From Pleodorina starrii (lineage: Eukaryota; Chlorophyta; Chlorophyceae; Chlamydomonadales; Volvocaceae), in the NCBI GenBank assembly GCA_030267565.1, contig BRXU01000003.1, forward strand, positions 2,154,001-2,218,000: a stretch of 64,000 nt of DNA, written 5' to 3'. A program made the translations under genes and the position numbers. Shown here piece by piece: positions 11,601-25,300 of the stretch (positions are counted from its first letter, which is position 1; every line of letters begins with the position of its first letter). The notes under the pieces were generated by a model, which searched no databases, was not told the origin of the DNA, and saw only the letters and a list, made by a program, of their open reading frames with translations.

Positions 11601-13952
11601 GCATCCCACAGCAGGTGCTTGGCGTAGCGGAGGGAAAGGCTGGCCTGCAGGGAAGCCACGTGGCCTGAGCGCCCCCAGGAGGAAGAGTCCACAGGCAGCG
11701 CGGCGTGGAGCCTGAACGGGTGGCAGGAGGAGGCAGTGACGGGGCCATGAATAGGACACTGCGGAAACGAATGAAGGAGAGAGCGGGTGGGCAGTGCAGC
11801 ATCGGCATCCGCCAGTTGGCCCTCCCCTCGCTCCTACTTCCCTTCCGCCGTCTTCACCTGCCGAGCACCACCCCCCGATCCTCCGGCCAGCCCTGCGCCA
11901 GGAGGGGACTCTCGCGGACCAGGTCCGACCTCTGCGGGCCCGGGCGCCACGAGAGGCGAGTGGGAGGCAGTGGAAAGGAGCATGGGGCATTAGATTGCGA
12001 GGGCACCACGGGGCTTCGGGCCCAGCACAACCCTACCCTGCCCCTCCCGTTCCCTCCATGCTTGGTAATCTTGCCTGGGCTGTGCTCTGGTGCTTGCTTC
12101 GGTTCCATTGGTTCCCCAGCCAGTGCATCACAGTCATCCCCCTCCTGCCCCTTTCTCCAGGCCCCTTCTTAGATGCTCCTACGCGCCCCAACCCTTTCCG
12201 GCTAGACTAACTTTCGCAACCCCCCGCATCCTCGCCTTCACACACGCCTCATCCCAGCCCACCCCATTACCCCCCGCCCCACCCTCCAGTCCAAGGCCGT
12301 GTCAATCAGCTCTCTGGCGGCTGAGAAGATGTCGTCCATCCAGGCGATCGTTTGGCACTGGCTGCCCCAAAACAGCGCGGATACGTAGTGCTTGAGCGCC
12401 GTCACCTGGCAGAGAGAAGGGGGGAGGTCGCGGGTCGGGTCGAGGTGTAGCCATGCGCGCAGCCACCCCCGTTCCCTGGGCCCCTTCGCTCGGCCAGCAC
12501 CGCCTCGTATCGCGGCCGTGAGTCCCCTTCATGCAGTCCCCTTCACCCTTCCCGCGTGATCTCTCACACACCGACCCCTCTCACACACCGACCCCTCTCG
12601 CCATTCCCCACCACCCGCCACCCGCCCCACCTGCAGCTGCAGCGATGTGGTTCCGTCCGCCCGGGTGAGTCTCAGTGTGCGTCTGGCCAGTGCTGCCAGG
12701 TTCTTGGAGGCGGAGCTCTTCTCCAGGGGGGTGCTCGCAGTCTGGAGCGCGTTGCTGTACAGACCCTCGATCTGCAAGCCGCAGCGGAAGCGCACACACA
12801 TCGATGGGGCAGCCCATAGACGCCGCACGCAAGGGAAGACACGCAAGCGGCGCGGGGCGGTGCGGAGCAGAGCGAACAACGGCAGGTCGGGTCAGGTGGT
12901 GGCATTAAGATGATAACGTGGTCGCGGCTTCAGCGGAGGAAGGAGGGCGGGGAGGAACGCACAGGAAGCTGCCATGACTAAAACAGCGACAGAGCTGTTG
13001 CCCACCCGGACATGGGACACGGGACGCACATCCCAACGGGCGCCTGAATGTATGTGGCGGCGAAACCGGATGGTTGGATGGGTGGGCGCTTGCGACCGTG
13101 GGCGGAAAGATCGGGCGGCTTGGCGTACTGGGCAACGCGGGTGGTAGCAACGTGGCGACGCAGTGGGGCCCACGCGCCTAGCTCGGTGATTCTCTTGCCC
13201 TCTCTCGCTCCGTTGCGCACCTGGCTGATCTTGGTTGTGAGGAAGCAGGGGTCCAGGCCATCAAGGGACTGGTAGAGCGCATTGGCGTCGGAGCGGAGCT
13301 TGTTGGACCTGCGGGTGTTGTTGCGAGAGGGTGGTTCGTGAGCAGTTAGGAAGGTGCACACGGCTTGGCAGTTACCAGGTGGCTGACGTCGCGGGACTGG
13401 GAGCTTCCCGTCGTGGGACCGATTGACCGAAGTTGCGCGCCGCACGTGGAGGAGAGGTGTTGCAATGCGCCCCTTGGCCCCTTCCCTCGGCTGCCTATCC
13501 CGGAAACGCATCGCCCCCTCCGACCTGCTCTTGGGGTCGTTGCCCGCTTGCGCTTCACGGAACCTGGCCTCGGCGGTCGACACGTACTCCTGGTGCGCGC
13601 GCTTTGCAGCCTTCATCTTTTCCCGTCGCAACCGCTCCTGCTCGCGGCGGTCAGCACGCTCCGCTGCCGCTTTGGCTTTCTTGGCGCTCTGCTCGTCGCC
13701 GTCAGCCTGAAGCGGGTGGAGGGATTAGGCTGACGAAGAATGGTAGCCATCTAAGCGAAAAAATGCAAACAGCGAAAGACGGGGCGATTAAGAAGCTTTC
13801 CGACATTCCGAGTTCCTAGTTGCAGAATTTTGCTTGCGTGAGACAAGAAGGCATTGGCTGTGTCCGGCTGGGCTCAGGTGAGCTTGGAATGAGCAACGAA
13901 CTTGGTTTGAGCACACCTGCGCAGCTTGAGGATCGTTTTGCCGCTTCGGCAT
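8629..13952 (-). CDS. J-domain protein, copy B (intact)
   Basis: Fourteen exons join into an uninterrupted 530-codon frame: 13917-13952, 13525-13706, 13221-13308, 12631-12771, 12283-12405, 11858-11931, 11559-11711, 11235-11325, 10945-11004, 10550-10648, 9886-10200, 9425-9574, 9137-9198, 8629-8647. All introns have GT-AG ends and all phases match. The first exon encodes MPKRQNDPQAAQ. A charged, lysine/alanine-rich N-terminus is followed by a mostly helical body with TPR-like segments (for example around GHLYYNVLRM), a charged helix rich in A, E and K, and a C-terminal J domain with HPD at residues 500-502. The J domain is split over the last three exons and ends SEEITKELNCKYQNMK. A J domain stimulates Hsp70 ATPase; the client or compartment cannot be read from the sequence. 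The protein is paralogous to copy A. A C-terminal J domain recalls auxilin-type co-chaperones, but I do not claim that identity. Confidence 0.85.
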
Positions 13953-15773
13953 TCTTGACTCTGAAGATCACGTAGACGTTCACTACTTGCTGGCGAAGTG
14001 CTTTGCCTAACTAATATCAAGAGTTAGGCTCAGGGTATATGCTGTTGCTCCCGAGCTCCCGTGCATTCACTAACTGAAACGTTGTACGGCTCGTTTCTAG
14101 TGCTGTACCCTGGTAGGAGCAGAGCCGAGAGCTTGGCCACTTGGGTCTCCCAAGACAATTTTTTACATGGCTGTTCGGAGAACAAACTTCCTTGCCCGTT
14201 GCTGGCTGCCGGTGTGCCGAAAAAAGTGCTTTTGACCGTACCAATGCAATACCGCAAATTTATGGTAAATTCCTGTAGTTAGTTCTATGGTTTAACTGAA
14301 AAGAGACGTGCATTGTTGCGTGGCGTTTTCGCGAGGAAGATTGTGTTCGTCAGGGTTCCTTACAAACAAAGTATTCCCCTTCAGAGCGTCTTCAACGTTT
14401 ATAACCGGTTTAACTATATCTACGAATCACCAAAACACCTTGACTGGCCCTGTCGCTTGCCTTCGCCTTGAATGTCGGTTAGAGTCGGTGAAAGTCATCT
14501 GCTGCACATCTGACAATTATGCTCTAGGCCCTGCTCCCTGCTCCCGTTTGTCCAGTTGAATTTGATTACATTAATTACAGAGGAGCTGGATAACAGCTAC
14601 ATAGTGCGATCGCACGACTCTGTGGATTTAATCTTCTTCTAGACCAGACCACTTTCCTATCCACCGCCGAAATCGCTCGCCTCATTGGAAAGGGATCCCA
14701 CGCTGGGAAATGAAGATATTTGCTACCCGGAGTTGCCCCTAAATTTGGCTGGTCCTGGTCGTGTCTCCTGCGTCGCTTGGGCCCACCCTTTGGGCTTCGG
14801 CCGCAGCAGTGGAAGGTGTGGAAGGCACCGTTCATTCTATCGCCTTTCGCAATGAATGAATGAACTGTTTACAGTGGATCCCAAAGGATCGATGCAAGCA
14901 CAAAGACCATGTCACTCATCTACTGCTTACATACTCAAGGAGCATGCGTCTTAAGTCTCGGTATAACGAGTTATATTGTGGCACCACTCAAAAATCTCCT
15001 AGCACTCGGTAATCTCAATATGAGCGGCGGGAACATAACGGACCCACAGTGGACCATTGAATAATAACAAAGCGGAATTACACGCGCACCGAAATCCATT
15101 ATCTGCATCATGCATGCATTCTCAAGGGTAATGAGGATAATACTCGTCACTGGCGCGTATACTAGCTAGGCGAGGAGCTGCCTATTTAAGCCATCAATTC
15201 AGCTATGGTCGCGTTCACACCCTAAATCGCCGGGTAAGCGCAGCCATATACATGAATACATCAAGATATGAACAAGTGGTACCAACCCTTTCGATTCGCC
15301 CACAATCCGTCCCAAGCAAAGTCAAATGCCCTCGGCCCGTCTAAATCCGATACCCGATCACCGAACACATCTGCCGAAGAAATATGACAGTCCCTGTCCA
15401 CGAAACGTCCGCGAAATTTACGTAAGAAGATGAGCATCGAACGGCGAACCCGGCAAGAAGTTGCGGAAGGCCTGACCACACTACTCTTTGACACAGCGCC
15501 CCGCTTGCATGGAGAAACCCTTTGCAGCTTCTCACAGCACACTGCACCAGGCAAAGCGTTATATTAATCCAGCACCATAACGGCCTTCTCGCACCATATC
15601 ATATCAGCTCGCACGTGGGCTGTGCGAGCGCCTCGGGAATGGCCGTGCCTCGCGGTACCCATGTACTCTTAAAAGTCACAAACAAGTAGCTGCACATTAG
15701 GCGAACAGTGCATCATACACCGATGCATAGCCGATACCAGTCGCCCAGTAACCTGCGACAGCTACTCACTGCC
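13953..15773. other. Intergenic, lower GC, no gene seen
   Basis: The region lies between the start of J-domain copy B and the presumed 3' end of the giant coiled-coil gene. Open frames are short with no recognisable family. No tRNA cloverleaf or repeat array was evident by eye. Confidence 0.4.
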
Positions 15774-15778
15774 TTACA
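15774..15778 (-). terminator. Candidate poly(A) signal of the giant coiled-coil gene
   Basis: TGTAA on the minus strand about 590 bases after the stop codon of the coiled-coil gene. It is a candidate by position only. Confidence 0.4.
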
Positions 15779-16365
15779 CGTTAGCGCCCGCGGACCCTCT
15801 AACCTACATTTGCGCACTGCATTGCCCAGCTGCCTCCGAAACTTATTTCAGCCGGACTCCAGTCATCTGGCGCATGTTATGCCCAGATGTATTGACATCG
15901 ACGGCAGCTTTGTGCGCCCCGCCAGTAGCAGTAAAGCGCCGACACAGACCAATATGATGAACCAAGTCTGGCGTATGCGCATATGCGCCCCAACTAGGGG
16001 TCTGCAGGCCGAGGTGAGTTGCCTGTAGGCCCCGTGCTGCCCCCCAGGGCCGGTCCTGTCGCGGTGCCAGCCGCGTTCGCATCGGGACTAACGGGCGCCT
16101 CCAGGCCGGCCAAACGATTGCCGTGCCACCCCTGGGACATCAGCTCCAAGACGTTGCCCCCTAGCCCACGGAGGCGCAGCGCACTCGACTCTAATCCCTG
16201 CGGCAGAACCCAAAGAGCAACAGTTCAGGGTTATTGCACGGTTGAGCGAGTGGTAAACAGGATTCGGGACAAGCAAAGTAATGAAAGGGCCATGAAGCCC
16301 GTGTCCGCGAACGACATGCATGCATTAGTGAAACGTCGTGCAAGGCCGACGCATTATGCCGTAAG

Positions 16366-19300
16366 CTAGGCACTCGCGAGCGCAGCTGTGATGTAGCGCA
16401 ATCGAAACTGTCCGTGCCTTGCCTGATCGGAATCAGGGAGTGCTTGCTGGGGATGGGCGGCGTTTCGGCGCGGCTCACACCTTGGGCCGCGTGTCCCTAA
16501 CGATTGGGGAGCTGGCGTCTGCGCCGCCGCCGACTGGCGGCCGCTCCGCGGCGTGCTCGAGTTGCTGGCAGCAGCCGCGCGTCGGCCGCCGAGGCCCATG
16601 CCCCAAATGCACCCCTCCAGGAAGTCCTCAGCAAGGTCCGGGTCCGACTCCAGGTCCATGCCACCGAAGGTCAGGGACACGCCGCCCTGCCGGCGGGATC
16701 CACGCTGGCTCTGCAGAACGCACGCGGGGACGGGGCACCCGGCAAGATAATCAGCCAAGCGCGGGAGGGCAGGCGAGCGAGCACGTCCACGTCTGGCCGT
16801 CGCCAAGACCTACACACACGCGCGCGTTGTCGTACCTGCTGCTCCGTGCCCTGGTGCGCCGGCTCCTGCTGGCCCATGAGCGCCTGCTTGGCGACCAAGC
16901 TCATCCTCACGCGCTCAACCTCCTCGCGGCACCTGAACATCAATAAGGGAGGGATGCACGTTGCCGGTCATCACGCTGCAACTTTAACTTGACGACGAGG
17001 GGGCATCCAGGTCGCCATCCCGGCCGGCAGCGCCTCCACGCTGCACCTGTATTGCATAGCATATGTGACACCTCACCTGGCGAGCTCCGCAGTCAAATCC
17101 TGCACAATTGCCCGCCCATCGTTGCTGTCCGCAATGGCCTCGGCCAGCCGGACCTCCATCCGCCGTTTTTCCGTGTCAGCGGCCGAAGCCGCCTGCTCGG
17201 CAGCCAAGACGCGGCTTGCCGCGTCCTTCAGCTCACAATGCAGCTCCGCCACACGCGCCTTCGCGTCGAGCAAGTCACTGTCCGCGGCAGTGAGCCGCGC
17301 GATCAGGCTCTCCATCAGGCCTGCATGTATTAACGCAGGAATCATGGTGTGAGGTTGCATGCACTTATTTTCGTTTTGATGACGCCATGAGCGATGCACG
17401 CGCACATGAGAGGCCGCTTTTCCGAGCTCGGCGTTTCACAAGACGGGCAGCATAGACGGCAAAAGTAGCTATGGATATGGTAATTTGCCGGCCTCACCTG
17501 CAGATGCGCCTTTCTGCCTCTCGAGCAGCTTCTTAATGCCAGCCAGGTCTTCAGTCATCGCCTCCGTTTGTTCCTGTACACTGGACGACAGCTGCTTGCG
17601 TTCTGAAGCCTGCGCCTCCAGGGCTGCCCGCAGCTCCTGCAGGGTCCGAGCGTCCGCCTCTGCGGCGCGTTGCCGCGCCCAAGCCTGCGAGGTCAAGCTC
17701 TCAACCGCCATCAGCTGCCGTTCAGCCTGAGCCAGCGCCGTGTGACGATCATCTGCCTGCCGCTGCGCCGCCTCCGCCTCACTCTCCAGGCGGCCAACCT
17801 CCGTCTGTGCCGCGGCAAGCGTATCCGACACCTCCTTGTGGCTACGAAGTGCTTGGTTGGCGTGCTGCGCAGCCTCGTACTGCCGCTCCCAGTGCATGCA
17901 AGCCTCGTCGCCGGCAAGGTCAGCGGCTGCGACCACGCCGTCCCGCGCCCTCGCCGCCGCTGCGTCCAGCTCGGCCACCGCGAGTGACTGCTGCCGATGC
18001 GCCAGCTCCCGGCGCAGCTCCGCAACTACGGCATCCTGCCTACTGGCGTGCTTTCGTGCGTCGAGTAGCTGCTCCGCGGCCGCGTCCTGGGCCGCCTGCA
18101 GCGTCGCCACCTCGTCCTGCAGCCCCGAAACCATCTGTGACTGGTTGGCCGCAATGTGCTCGAGCTCAGCCTGCAGAGCCTGCAGCCTGGCCTGATCAAC
18201 TCCCGCGGCGGCGAGATTCAGCTGCTGCTGATCCGCCGCGGCCGCCGCCGCGCTGGACGCAGCCAGACCAATGGCGGTCGCAGCTGACACAGCCGCCTGC
18301 AGCCGCTCAACCGTTGCCTGCGACTGGCCCAGCGCCGCTGCAGCGGCCTCCAGCTCCTGGCGGGCCTTGCCCAGCTGCAGCTCGCGATCCGCCACGGCCG
18401 CCTCGCGCTGCTGCAGCGTCCCCTGTAGCACCTCCAGCGCGCCCTTCAGCTGCGAAGCCTCGGACTGACACATGTCCAGAAGCTTCTTCTGTTCCATATC
18501 CGCAACGCGCAACTGCAGGACATCCTCGGCCTGCCTCTCCTGGCTCGCCTTGGCCGCGCCCAGCGCGAACACGACGCGGCGGAGCTCCGCCTCCAGGTTC
18601 TGAATCTGCTCTGCCTGAGCCGCGCTGCCCTCGCGCGCCGCGACCATCTGCTGCTCAAAGTTAGCGGCCAAGTCGGCGGCGCGGCTGGCATGGCGGATAC
18701 CCTCTGCGATGGATGCGGACAGCTGGGTCTCCAACTCGGCCACTCGGGCCGCATGGCGCTCGGCCTCAGTGTCCCGCTCGGCCCGCGCCACCGCGAGCTT
18801 TGCCTCCAGCTCCGTCAAGGCCGCCTCAAACCGGGCGGCCTGGTCGGTCTTCTCAGCGTGAACCGTCGCGAGCTCTCCTTCCAGCGCGGTGGCGCGCAAA
18901 ACCAAGCTCTGGACCTGCTCCGCAATCGCAGCTTGTGCAGCGGCCAGCTGCTCCTCCAGTTCACGCGTCTGCGCCGCAGAGCGCTGCGACAGGGCGGCGT
19001 GCTCCGCATGCGCTGCCACAAGCTGCTCCTCCAGAGCCTCCACGCGCACGGAAGCGCGCTTCAGCTCGTCCGCCATTGCGGCGCGTGCACTGCTAAGCAG
19101 CTCCTCCAATTCGGTAATCGCAGCAGCGGACGCCTCCGCTTGCAACGCATGCTGTGCCTGTGCCGCCGCAATTTGCGCCTCAAGCTGCGCCGAATGGGCA
19201 GCGGAGCGGGTGATGAGATCACCGTTTTCCCAACGGGCATCGGAAAGCTGCTGCTCCAGCGCTAACGCTTGAGCAGCCGACCGCTCGATTTGCGCGGCGA

Positions 19301-22300
19301 TCTCGGCATGGGCGGCCTCCAGCTGCTTCACGAGCTGGGCTGCTTCCGCGGAAGACCGCTTGGTCTGCTCAGACAGTGCCGCGCGAGCAGCCTCCAGCTG
19401 CGCAGTCAGCGCCGTTGTCTGGGCCACGGAGTACTCAGAAGCCGTGGCCATCGCCGCCGCTAGCTGCGACTCTAGGTCCGCGGCTTGCGCCGCCGAACGC
19501 TTGGCCTGCTCCGTGTTCTCGGCCAGGGTGGCGACCAGGCGCGCCTCCAGCTCAGCTACCTGGCTGGCAGAGCACTCGGCGAGATCAGCGTGCTTGGCCT
19601 GCGCGGCGGCGAGCTGTCCCTCCAACGTGGCAACCTTCTGGGCGGCCTGCTCCGCCACAGCCGCAGTCGCCTCGCGCGCCGCTTCGAGCTGCGAGACCAA
19701 GTCGCCGACCTCCACGGCCGAGCGCTCCACAAACGCAGCGATATCTGAGCGCGCAGCGACAAGCTGGGTTTCCAGGTCCGTTGTCCGCGCCGCCGAAGTG
19801 TGGGCCTGCTCCGCCATTTCGCTGCGGGCGGCGATGAGCTGCTCCAGCAGCTCCGCCACCTGCACGGATCATCATTATGCAGGACATGAGTGGCTTACAC
19901 GTAGGACGCGTGTCAGGGGAACCAAGGGGGCATAAGCGTTCGCACGCCATGGCGCTGGCAGATGTGTACAACCCGTCTAGGCTACCTCTTGCTTGCACCA
20001 ACCCGCAGTTACACTGTGTACCCGGAATCCCTTGATGCTTATACGCCTTCGGTCCCCGACCTCACGTTATTGGATCCTTGCAAGTCTGGTTACCCACCTG
20101 CGCGTTCGACTTCTCGACCTGCTCGGCGCTAAGCATGCGGGCAGCTGCGAGCTGGCCCTCCAGCTCCTCTACGGTCGCAGAGGTGCGCATCGTGTGCTCG
20201 TTGATCGCAGAACGCGCATCGGCCAGCTTCTCCTCCAGCTCCGCCATGTACCCGCGGTACCGCTCAGCCTGCTGGGCGTTGCAAGCCTGGGCCTCCGCAA
20301 GCAGAGCTTCCAGCGCCTGAATCGCAGCGGCGGACTGCTGCGATTGCTCTTGGACAGCTGCGCGGGCGGCCATAAGCTGTGCCTCCAACTCGCTGGCTTG
20401 CACCGCAAAGCGACCTGCCTGCTGAGCTGTCTCGGCGCGAGCTGCGGCAATCTGTGCTTCCAGCTCAGCCACGTGGTTGGCAGATCGCTCTGCGAGCTCT
20501 ACTTTGCCAGCGCGGGCGGTCTCGAGCTGCGCCCTGATGGCCGCTGCCTCGGCGTTGAAGCGCTGCTCCTGCTCCGTATTCAGCGCGCGAGCAGCCGCCA
20601 GATCGGCCACCTGGGCCGCTGATTTCTCAGCCTGCGCAGCCAGTTCGGCGCGGGCCGCAGCCAGCTCCTCCTCCAGCAGGGCGTTCTCAGCCTTCGCCTG
20701 CCGAAGCTGCTCCTCGAGCATCGCCGAATGTGCAGCGGCACTGGCCGCCTGCAGCTCCAGCCGCTCCTGCTCGCACGCGGCTTCCGCCAACTTGACCTCC
20801 AGCGTCGCGACCTTGGCCGCCTGAATGGCGGCCTCGGAGCGTACGGCCTCCAGCCGTGTCTGTGTGGGCGGTAACAATAGTTGAGAATCACGTGGCGGAA
20901 ATCCATGGCATCTATTCTTAAGCTGACTTATCATCCTACGGGAGACCTCCGGACAGGCACGGGCAGGAAAAGAAAAGCACGGCAAGAGCCCCCGGTGGCA
21001 AGAGCCATCGGGCCCGAGTGTTTCATAGTTGCAGGGAAAGGATGCTGCCCACTGCACACAAGTTTTGTACCGTTCGCCCTGCCACGGATGAAACCCTCAC
21101 CTGAACTTCAGACAGGGCAGCCTGCAGGGTTGCCACGGCCTCATGGGCTTCAGTGGCGCGCGCGGCGGCATACACGGATGCCTGCTCCTGCATCTGTGCC
21201 TCGCCCTCTTGCGCACGCTGCAGCCGCTGCTCCAAGGCACCAACCTGCTCCGACAGCCGCAGCACTTCTACTTCCGCCTTGCGAAGAGAACATTGCAGCT
21301 CGTGCCGCGCGGCGTCAGCCACGACAGCCTTGCAGTACATGCTGTCCCGCGCCGCGCCCGTGGTCGCAAGCTTCGCTGCCGCAACGTCGAGCGCCATGTA
21401 CGCGCGCGCAAGGTCCGCCTCATTGCGTGCTTGCACTTCCGCGACAGACACCATGCGCGCCTGCTGACAGCGGCGAGCCTCGTGTGCCATGTCGAGCTGC
21501 TCCTGCAGGTCTTTGCACGCCGAATCCGACTTTGCTAACCTGTCGGCAAGCTCCAGCCGCGCCACCTCCGTTTCCGCGAGCTTATCGCCTAACTCCTGCA
21601 CTGCGGCACGATCGTTGGCCACCTGCAGGTGCAAGTCGACTTGCTCCGCCTTCAGCACCGCCAATGATGCTTGTAGGTCCTCCCGAAATACGCCGTCCGC
21701 CTGCAGCTGTGTCTCAAGCTGTTGCCGGGCGGCCTCGCGCTGCTCCAGCTGCGTGAACGCCTCAGCAAGCGAGGCCTCCTTGCTGGCGAGCTTTGCCGCC
21801 GCATCCTCACGCGCAGCTGCAAGCTTCGCCACCTGCTCGCTGAGCTGCTGCCGGGCTTCAGCGGCAGCTGAGAGCTGCGAAGCCAGGTTCGACCGAGCAT
21901 CCTCTGCGGCAGCAAGCTTTTGCACCAGATCCGAATGCCTGGCCTCGTAATCTGCGGCCTCTGCGTGCAGGTCCTCGATAGTCCGCCGGTCCACAGCCGA
22001 CGCCTCGTTAGCGGCCTCGGCCGCCGCACGCGCAGCAACCAGTTCCTCGTTTGCAGCTACCAATGCTGCCTGCGATGCTGCAAGCTGCGATTGCAAGAGC
22101 GCCACCTCCTCGCGGAGGCGCGCCAAAGTCTCAGCATCCGCGCGGGACTGCTCCTCATCATGCGCCTCTAGCTCCAAGACGCGCGCCTGCGCAGCCTCCA
22201 GCTGGGCTTGCGCACGCTCAAGCTGTGCAGCCTGAGCCTCGACGCAGCTAATCTGCGCGTCGCACTCCTGCTGTGCACGCGTCAGCGCCTCGCGCGCCTC

Positions 22301-25300
22301 AAGCAGGGCCTGTTCCTGCGCAGCCACGTCCCGCTCCTTCTCCTGCATCTGCGCGTTCGCCTGCTCGGCGACCTCCCGCAACAGTTCTGCCTCCTCCTCC
22401 AGCTCCTGAATGTACTCCTTGGTAGCCTGGAGCTCCGCTGCGCGCTCATCCGCCTCCAGGTGCGCCTGGCTCCGCTGCGTGTCGAGGTCAGCGGCGCGGC
22501 ACATGAGCTCCTCGCACTGCGCCTGCAGCTCCTCGAGCCTGGCAACTAGGTCGACCTCGCCGCGCTCCAAAACATCCGAGGTGGACGCGGCCTGGCCGCT
22601 CCCCGCCCCATCATCAACCGGCTGTCGGGCGGCGCGTGCGACTGAGAGGACTGCCATCGCATCGCCACCCGCGGCAGCCAGTTCGGAGCTGAGTAGCTTT
22701 CCCACATCGACGAAGGGCTCATCCAAGTATTGCAGCAGCGGAACGTTCACCGACGCCGACAGCTTGGCAGTCCGGCTGCGCGTCGGCGTTGCGGATATGC
22801 TCCGCCGCTCGTACTCCCGCAGCATGAGGTTTGCCGTGTCGAGCTCGCTGTCCTTGCTTGCGATCACCGACTGTGCCGCCTGCAGATGGGCAAGGCACGG
22901 CGATAACTTTTTAAGATGGCAGACACCGTTACAAATCAGTTGTCACAGGTCAGCATGCAAGAGCACTTTCAGATATTGATACGACACTTAGGGTTTTGGG
23001 TTTGGGCGTAACATGATTGGGCTTAACAAGCACGAGAAGATGCCGGTTAGCAGACCGCAGCGCACCTCCAATTGGCATTCGAGCGCCTCTCGTGCAGCCT
23101 CGGCCTGTGCCAGCTGCACTTGAACCTCCTCGAGGCGCGCCAATGCACAGTAGTGGTCCCGCGGCGTGCCATCCCGCGGCGTGCTTGCTCCCGACTCCGA
23201 TTCGCCGCGGCGCGTGACCAGGCGCGGCAGCTGAGGAATGCCCCGTCTGGAACCCCGCGGTGCTGCGCTGCTGCCAGGAGAACGCAGAATGCTTGATAAA
23301 CTGCCTATGTTGCTATGCAAGTCTTGGCTTGCGGTTTCCCTGCTCCTCATGCTGACAGATGCGTGGTGACCGGGCGCCTGGCTCGATCCCGCCCCCGAAG
23401 CGCGGCTCCTGCTCTTCTTCAGGGAGAGGTCGACTGATGAGATTAGGCCGCCCTTGCGGTCCTTGCCCGCACTGGGCCCCGCTCCGACAGCGCCCGTCGC
23501 GCCACGCCACGGGGCTCTCGCTGCTGCCTGCGGAGCAGGAACGCGGCAGCAGCGGGGCCGGGCCCGTCAGAGCAGGTGCCAAAACGGGTGCCACTGCGAC
23601 AGCTCGTGGCTGTCGTTGTGACCCCGCTGGCCGGCGAGGCACTCGTGCTGGCTGGCGGGTGCCATGTGCTGACTGGTCAGGCGCCTAGACGTGTCTTGAC
23701 AAAGCGTTCGCATGGGGCTGACCTTGCCGTCCATCGGCGTGCGCGCCTTCAAGGCGAGAAGTGGCACGTCTTCCACGGCAGCGCCGTCGCGCTGCTGCAA
23801 CAGCAGCTGCATGTCCTGTAATGCGCATACCGGGTGCAATAGTATACATGCGTGAAAATGGGAATGGCCTGTTCCGCCAACGGCGAAGGCAAGTTGCAAG
23901 AGTATTCGATTATCGAAACCTGCCATACGACAGCTAGCAACTAATGCGCACTTCATTCGAAACGCTCTTCACAGGCATATCATAAACTCACAATGGATAA
24001 CAGTAAACGGCATCGTTGCCGACAATCACGCCCTAGGCGAAATGATCCGAGTCAGGCGAGCTGTGCAGCTGTCCACCTGTCGAATGCTGTTCTTCGTCGA
24101 CAGGTGGAAGGTCAGGTAGTCTCGTACGGTCTTTTTGTGACAGAAGCTAGCCGCTATTCACCAATACAGTAATTTGCTTCTGTGGTGGACTAACCTGCAG
24201 CTCTTCCACCAGCTTGTCCCTTGCAGCACGCAGACCGGATACTTCGTTTTGCAACTGGCGCAACTCCGTGCCCTGCGTGCGCATGTATTGACACAAAATG
24301 GTCAATACCAGCCGAGTGACACGACTAGCATAAGTGTAACATGATCACGGGGTATCACGGGAAGCACCGGAATGCAAGCGCCGAAATGCAGGAAGGCCGG
24401 GGTGGGCCATGAATGCATGGAACACACGCACCCGTGACCGGGAACGGCACACAGGAGCGCACCTGCAGCTCTGTCTTGGCCCGTAGGTTATCGTGCTCCA
24501 TTCGCAAGCCCTCCAACTCCATTTCCGTTGCATTGAGCATGTTCTGCGTTGGCGGACAGAAAGCGGGTCGCAGCATTAGCGGACACAAGCAGGGGGAGGC
24601 GTCGGCGGGGTAGACGGTGTCACGGAAGGCCGTCATCCCGTGAGGATGCAGCGATACAGGTGTGCGCTCATCACTGTGGCACGCCCTCCCCCGTCAGCAG
24701 CTTACCACGTTGAATAGCCCCATTCCGCTTGAGGGTGGCGAGGCTGCGCGCTTGCCGCTGTCGTCCTGTAGCTGCTGATGCAGATGTGCAATCTCCGCAG
24801 ACTGCAAGCAGAGAGTCAATCAGAACCATCCGCAGAGAGTCAATCAGAACAATTTCAAGAAGTGAAGGCCGACATGCCACGCGGGTATACATCACCCCAA
24901 ACAAGGTGGCGACAATCCACCCTGATCTCCCTCGGCCCGCTAGCATGTTTCGATGAGCTCCAACGAGGCCACACCCGCAGACAGCACAAAAGGCGCTGTC
25001 TTGTTACCAATAATAGCCTTGCAAACAGCGCGGCGTATGCCTACCTTTGCCCCAAGCTCCCGGCTGACGTCTACTAAGTCCACGCGCAGCTGCTCCAGCT
25101 GACGCTCCGACTCGAAGAGGCACTGCTGCGTGAAGACCAGGGCCTCGCTAGCCTCATTGCGGTCCGCCTGACAAAATTAAGGGGACATGGGGGGACAAGA
25201 ACGCGTGACCATTGCAGATGAGCACAACAGCGGCGAAATGCTTGTAGCGCAGCACTTTTACTCGCTGCTTCAATGCCGATGGAGCCTCGAAGCAGATATA

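Noticed and set aside
17807..18664. Plus-strand frame of 285 codons opposite the coiled-coil gene
   Set aside because: Antisense shadow of the A/Q/L-rich repeat exon; Pro/Arg/Ala runs only.
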